Shown: positions 7,801 through 9,173 of the stretch, in pieces
How the letters are laid out: every line of letters starts with the position of its first letter
Numbering within the stretch: position 1 is the first letter of the stretch
Assembly (NCBI GenBank): GCA_003520145.1
Contig: DOVJ01000144.1
Coordinates: forward strand, 1 to 9,173
Direction: 5' to 3'
Length of the DNA: 9,173 bases
Source of the DNA: Eubacterium sp.
GTDB lineage: Bacteria > Bacillota > Clostridia > Lachnospirales > Lachnospiraceae
Notes under the pieces: model-generated
What the model was told of the DNA's origin: nothing
The model's database searches: none
The model's input: only the letters and a program-made list of their open reading frames with translations
Position numbers and translations under genes: made by a program

Positions 7801-8063
7801 AGCTTAAAGGTAGTGAGGATCCATGGGTTGCTTCAGGTTACCTTATGTGGATAGATGAGAAAACTTCTGAGAAGAGTACAACAATGACAGTAAAAGATGA
7901 AAATGGAAAAGATATTCCACAATCAATGTTGGCTGTTCAGGATAAATATCTTTACAATAATGAGTATACTTATATTGTTGTTAAGGTTAAAGACACTAAG
8001 GGTGAGTATCATTATCAGAGACTTAAGATAATAATCAAACCTCAACTTCATGATTTAACATGA
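1842..8063 (+). CDS. Giant exported DUF5057-like surface protein with Gly-Glu-Thr repeat tract
   Basis: A 2073-residue protein of unknown function. Residues 1-32 are a basic N-terminus plus a hydrophobic segment, a signal peptide or membrane anchor; L17-V18-A19-C20 matches a lipobox, but hydrophobicity continues past the Cys. In order after that come: an alpha/beta region with a strand ADLIYVHN at 141; an acidic linker with 15 Gly-Glu-Thr triplets (285-329); further alpha/beta segments with YDLVIIE at 473 and FDLVYIGGD at 753; a beta-sandwich-like region from about 937 with an EF-hand-like loop (D981-E992); a core from about 1044 (KVNLLQIMP, CTEC at 1072-1075, HEHTFGIVKYD from 1168); a helix-rich stretch 1233-1465; YNCIVFGAAENF at 1477 to FYDT at about 1518; a beta-rich insertion and a second acidic linker near 1685; then a region with YPF at 1774 and GAGRT at 1849; and a beta-rich C-terminus. 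The core motifs resemble my recollection of DUF5057 proteins of Firmicutes; a profile search would settle it. No LPXTG or C-terminal membrane helix is present. Its place as last gene behind two prepilins suggests a pilus-associated adhesin or sensor, which is inference. Confidence 0.85.
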   Translation: MRKNNKKIFVAALSLLLVACAFVTILSFTMAADGDGEESTSTVSANPDIDIVTIYNIDRIIQNSINGSDKDFHIVEISSSTNYSAMNNGNIATVFAEYVFNGYKTIDDKMKPENIDYKPFSTTELDSDSSIQTCVNAIAKADLIYVHNDSSNYFGKSSNDIPEMIKLQLCSAAVGDFVPFIIDGPIATQEIIVTDSSKYQDLVTKVFKKYGGRKYTYDWDTSDTSTQKNASDYFLHKSSLYVQIDGQAQKSKWTKVYGIEDYDVVNNLPEVKPSESNEGETPETGETGETGETGETGKTGETGETGETGETGETGETGETGETGETGETSEEVTGDGIDRTKSYVKVAKDPATIGRILVINNTAEDGAISKLVKAGITEYKGTCILEEDAKAATVVKDKDDNDVKLIEKVTGEDGKLITPHNYNSGNVKLYSVPNTSGLYNAYISRNAHPNYMSFEYYASDDVALNDIDYSLYDLVIIEKGVSFKASGAITNENYDRLVAAMNGNQHILYDKALVGTTSSGNTVVDYGENYDYVCGKVMTSTESGKYDNILVTNATRMNAYMSANNKEAVKDIADIINKASYRGIGGGNGDSSNLYTVLEIQPAYPIDLTLAQKFAKIDGSTHIRGLKDPLEKNPYKNNMTFDDVTGRVKPITQGVYSDIAGNSWYYLRNQGVINNTTSDEISFDGEKSLTSFLEDGDIITSNMLSQVTDYYAWTISKAKIAHVTGLPYDQINVVHMSTYEFNCTKKTVLDNFDLVYIGGDNSGIKTIGAYENTKLSSIGLSTYNMYFLNGDAYDYSQKYGKSDGSVGTLEGNDISKNKYDELVEYKKKNMPIVIGKDAVNGLTQANAIDPNTYMYSFLKACQVDSAKDNILWNFDYDDKVKIQNAGGAYGNTYEGYVTVFGGVETEDYKGKKVTINTSNINEEDLKDTIKNSSQRPKLVVTSAPVQYKEGDSSTWIEDHNVKWTYEAAGGKEFTARLYIDDNANSRFEADEIVDTDEGTKGTLAKKFDKEYFGVVYWKLEVENNSGSKASTIGCLKIKRTTQDKIKVNLLQIMPKDEKKGDDNSPVSLYLCTECQQSRYVLYGNRYNKDKYHIDSQLKLTGGFTDSGDMDGGHKNLDDYPVTTVANNIKHYITMAQTTNSPLYLENMPKYGSSGEFGFNIPNNMGIHEHTFGIVKYDSELAIGKNTMFSKETSSDPNNEGNGTFTGVDNWNTNWFRDVKDDYDVTMNIIYVDEFEKLIANISKAYKNKDTSAIKTLKSKFSNAASEFQNAYNAMVKVINNEIDSLTEKEINALKKYMFNENAFGLGVAPTEEQIAAATAEANTEFEKLSADEKPTTADEIQKWKDAYIETKLNETRYSNFDSVLNEFAQAGVKLDANLRNLKANGSTLNGKAVSAAVVAYEIDYELSFETVDERPYYDLFALAADKNSSDLADHAKLYAKWRDAKIYEQFFRKMYEYYALYASVDDAGTVDLSDLYNCIVFGAAENFAGQDITNQAAIDAIIKYIEGGGQTMLFYDTLTSSSTMNMTNRLGPYFGINAVSTPVDTSDGGQDESVSEETYEGKVTIKLGNPNHTVWPDTGMLKEYVVDTSATQVTVTINLNDNGAYLYDSSKIDITDDATSHEGNYAEHDIDVKVVINNTNQYNNNVPGVKIWVNGKDYGTICSGSSYPSNEKSTSFSNTIIKESSEGEEEATTQEDNTPAPLALNPSKLTYATALGQTSDSHKSTTFKYCLYYPSMEAESKTHPRKDMAKFAIDNYVATNAAEQNNEGIVTMYPFSIGANLRVTPTVEGDFTINVHDENMIVYYSLAGGTSGTMSTNYTANPLDGGNNYFVYQYQPKGNNAGTVTYLGAGRTVITGYKRENNDERRFFINLILNTGRKSTRNTTLDLYSYNSSQVVTSDGQIKSTNLIKGDVQDNGSLGYQMTILEGTLPRFSYYVTSDASIDIAEVWAYYDLDFDESNPDDEYHEGDEKHYLVYNKTYNKDGEYKLKGSEDPWVASGYLMWIDEKTSEKSTTMTVKDENGKDIPQSMLAVQDKYLYNNEYTYIVVKVKDTKGEYHYQRLKIIIKPQLHDLT
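2694..2828 (+). repeat. In-frame tandem repeat coding for 15 Gly-X-Thr triplets (VNTR-like)
   Basis: Fifteen consecutive 9-base units encode Gly-Glu-Thr, with the fifth changed to Gly-Lys-Thr. At DNA level the units alternate in pairs, giving an 18-base period: GGAGAAACTGGTGAGACT occurs once at 2703-2720 and three times in perfect tandem at 2757-2810, with variant copies between and after. Since every unit is a multiple of three, gain or loss of copies keeps the reading frame. The encoded tract (residues 285-329) is strongly acidic and threonine-rich and lies between two alpha/beta parts of the giant protein, so it acts at least as a linker or stalk. Confidence 0.97.
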
Positions 8064-8083
8064 TGCAATACTAAATGTATTAG

Positions 8084-8118
8084 ACCCCTGGGACGTATGT
8101 CCCAGGGGTTTTTTTTTT
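8084..8118 (+). terminator. Strong rho-independent terminator of the pilin operon
   Basis: A perfect 11-bp stem (ACCCCTGGGAC paired with GTCCCAGGGGT) closes a four-base loop GTAT and runs directly into ten T residues. It starts 20 bases after the stop of the giant protein gene and separates the operon from the next promoter. Confidence 0.96.
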
Positions 8119-8129
8119 GAAATTATGAA

Positions 8130-8158
8130 TTGCAAAGAATGGTAATAAAATATATAAT
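8130..8158 (+). promoter_or_regulatory. Sigma-A-type promoter of the flavin reductase-rubredoxin gene
   Basis: TTGCAA (8130-8135, four of six matches to TTGACA) is followed by exactly 17 bases and a perfect TATAAT (8153-8158). It lies just after the operon terminator and 47 bases before the chosen ATG, leaving a short leader of roughly 40 bases. I see no clear operator palindrome over it. Confidence 0.75.
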
Positions 8159-8188
8159 TAGAGTGTATTTATTGATAAGAATGAATGG

Positions 8189-8195
8189 AAGGAGG
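8189..8195 (+). promoter_or_regulatory. Ribosome binding site AAGGAGG that fixes the start at 8206
   Basis: A consensus AAGGAGG ends ten bases before ATG 8206. The in-frame ATG at 8185 lies upstream of and runs into this site, and would add seven residues (MEGGRDK) that are merely the translated binding site, so 8206 is the better start. Confidence 0.85.
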
Positions 8196-8205
8196 CAGGG
8201 ATAAA

Positions 8206-8847
8206 ATGGAGAATAATACAAAAGCAATGTACAAGTTGTCTTATGGTCTTTTTGTCTGTACAGCAGTAGATGGTCCAAAGATGAACGGATGCATCACGAA
8301 TACAGCTATACAGGTTGCGTCAGAGCCGAATCTTATATCGATAGCGATAAACAAGGCAAATTATACACATGATATGGTTCTGAAGACCGGAAAGTGTAAC
8401 ATATCAGTTATAAGTAATGAGGTTGATTTTGAACTGTTTAAACACTTTGGATTCCAATCGGGAAGAGATGTTGATAAGTTTGCAGATTATCCATCTGAAA
8501 ACTATGCTATGGCAGAGAATGGCATACCATATATAACAAATGGGACAAATGCATACTTTTCTCTGGGCGTTGAGCAGACAGTTGATCTCGGCTCACATAC
8601 GCTCTTTATCTGTAAACCGGAATTCATGACGGTTTTATCTGATGCCTCTTCGTGTACATATGAATACTATCAGAACAATATCAAGCCTAAGCCACAGCCT
8701 GTAGGTCAGACACCTAAAGGACAGACCATCTGGCGCTGCACAATATGCGGATATGAGTGGATAGGAGAGGAAGGCGAAGACCTTCCGGATGATTTCATCT
8801 GTCCTATATGTAAGCATCCAAAGGATGATTTTGAGAAGGTTGAATGA
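8206..8847 (+). CDS. Flavin reductase-rubredoxin fusion (high-molecular-weight rubredoxin type)
   Basis: A 213-residue cytoplasmic protein with two domains. Residues 1 to about 160 are a flavin reductase-like FMN-binding domain, seen in YGLFVCTAVDG near the N-terminus, NGCITNTAIQVASEPN at 27-42, NYTHDMVLKTG at 52-62, FELFKHFGFQSGRDVDKF at 75-92 and QTVDLGSHTLFI at 124-135. A Pro/Lys linker (KPKPQPVGQTPKGQ) leads to a C-terminal rubredoxin of about 38 residues beginning at W176, with C178-x2-C181 and C199-x2-C202 as iron ligands. The 17-residue gap between the two pairs is the short form seen in rubrerythrin and Hrb, not in classical rubredoxin. In Moorella thermoacetica the Hrb protein of this architecture passes electrons to the flavodiiron protein FprA for oxygen or NO reduction; a similar role here is likely, but no flavodiiron gene is in view. 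It has its own promoter and terminator, so it is functionally separate from the pilin operon. No signal peptide is present. Confidence 0.93.
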   Translation: MENNTKAMYKLSYGLFVCTAVDGPKMNGCITNTAIQVASEPNLISIAINKANYTHDMVLKTGKCNISVISNEVDFELFKHFGFQSGRDVDKFADYPSENYAMAENGIPYITNGTNAYFSLGVEQTVDLGSHTLFICKPEFMTVLSDASSCTYEYYQNNIKPKPQPVGQTPKGQTIWRCTICGYEWIGEEGEDLPDDFICPICKHPKDDFEKVE

Positions 8848-8897
8848 AAAAAACGGAAATGAACTTTCAATCTATGAGAAAGTTCATTTCCGTTTTT
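8848..8897. terminator. Bidirectional terminator between convergent genes
   Basis: A 15-bp perfect stem (CGGAAATGAACTTTC at 8854-8868 with its complement at 8878-8892) closes a nine-base loop and is flanked by six A residues on the left and five T residues on the right, which can extend the pairing. It begins at the base after the rubredoxin fusion stop. Read on the plus strand it ends that transcript; read on the minus strand the A tract becomes a U tract and can end transcripts coming from the elongation factor P gene. Confidence 0.9.
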
Positions 8898-9024
8898 ATT
8901 ATGCATTATATATGTAATAAAGAATAAAATAAGCATGCAAAGGTATATTGAACAGCTAAAAATATCAACTTATATACATAGCAATGCATTTATACATACG
9001 AATTAATAAGTAGAATATATGAGA

Positions 9025-9173
9025 TTAAACTCTTGACATATATTCTCCTGTACGAGTATCGATCTTGATAGAATCTCCCTGGTTAACGAAGAGAGGTACA
9101 TTAAGAGTTGCACCTGTCTCAACTGTACAAGGCTTTGTAGCGTTGGTTGCTGTATTTCCGGCAACACCCGGCT
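9025..9173 (-). CDS. efp: Elongation factor P, C-terminal end (partial, 5' end outside the window)
   Basis: The minus strand encodes 48 residues ending in TAA at 9025-9027. They match the C-terminal OB-fold domain of elongation factor P: TKPCTVETGATLNVPLFVNQ, then GDSIKIDTRTGEYMSRV, the signature toward the end of the protein in this family. Elongation factor P binds ribosomes stalled at polyproline stretches and promotes peptide bond formation. The modified loop residue and the first two domains lie outside the window, so completeness cannot be judged. The gene converges on the rubredoxin fusion; the 127 bases between its stop and the shared hairpin at 8848-8897 are AT-rich and show no other gene or clear hairpin, which makes that hairpin the likely end of its transcript. 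Confidence 0.94.
   Translation of the reverse strand, partial: PGVAGNTATNATKPCTVETGATLNVPLFVNQGDSIKIDTRTGEYMSRV

Noticed and set aside
8185..8205. ATG at 8185 as start of the flavin reductase-rubredoxin
   Set aside because: The seven extra codons contain the AAGGAGG site that serves ATG 8206, and the family N-terminus begins near that later Met.
8898..9024. Possible small gene or RNA in the AT-rich gap before elongation factor P
   Set aside because: Stops are frequent in all frames, no clear hairpin with a T tract is visible besides the one at 8848-8897, and TATA-like strings are expected by composition alone.

Overview
The window reads as a chromosomal piece of a low-GC Gram-positive anaerobe, most likely a gut or rumen member of the Lachnospiraceae (Roseburia/Agathobacter/Butyrivibrio-like). 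That placement is an inference. It rests on AT-rich coding sequence with strong AGGAGG-type ribosome binding sites, on type IV pilin-like genes followed by a very large secreted protein that resembles DUF5057 proteins, and on a fused flavin reductase-rubredoxin typical of anaerobic Firmicutes.

Bases 1-8118 are the 3' part of a plus-strand operon that begins left of the window. It contains the end of an unrecognised gene (to 352), a type IV prepilin (363-947), a second and longer minor prepilin-like gene started by TTG (963-1823), and a 2073-residue exported protein (1842-8063). Gaps between these genes are 10, 15 and 18 bases, each holding a ribosome binding site, and the unit closes with a strong intrinsic terminator (8084-8118). 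Both prepilins have a 10-residue leader ending in Asn-Lys-Gly, a Phe at +1 and a Glu at +5, so one prepilin peptidase should process both. The giant protein has an N-terminal hydrophobic segment, a 15-fold Gly-Glu-Thr tract, several alpha/beta segments, a DUF5057-like core, a helix-rich insertion and a beta-rich C-terminus. The layout suggests that the pilin-like subunits and the giant protein work together at the cell surface, perhaps with the giant protein as a pilus-associated adhesin or sensor. This role is inferred from synteny only.

Bases 8119-8897 are a separate monocistronic unit. A sigma-A-like promoter (TTGCAA, 17-base spacer, TATAAT) drives a flavin reductase-rubredoxin fusion of the high-molecular-weight rubredoxin type, expected to pass electrons in oxygen or nitric oxide defence. 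A long symmetric hairpin with A and T tracts on its two sides follows and can serve both strands.

Bases 9025-9173 hold the C-terminal end of elongation factor P on the minus strand, convergent with the rubredoxin fusion. I saw no tRNA, rRNA, CRISPR array, insertion sequence or phage gene. The most unusual part is the giant protein with its repeat tract and apparent calcium-loop motifs.
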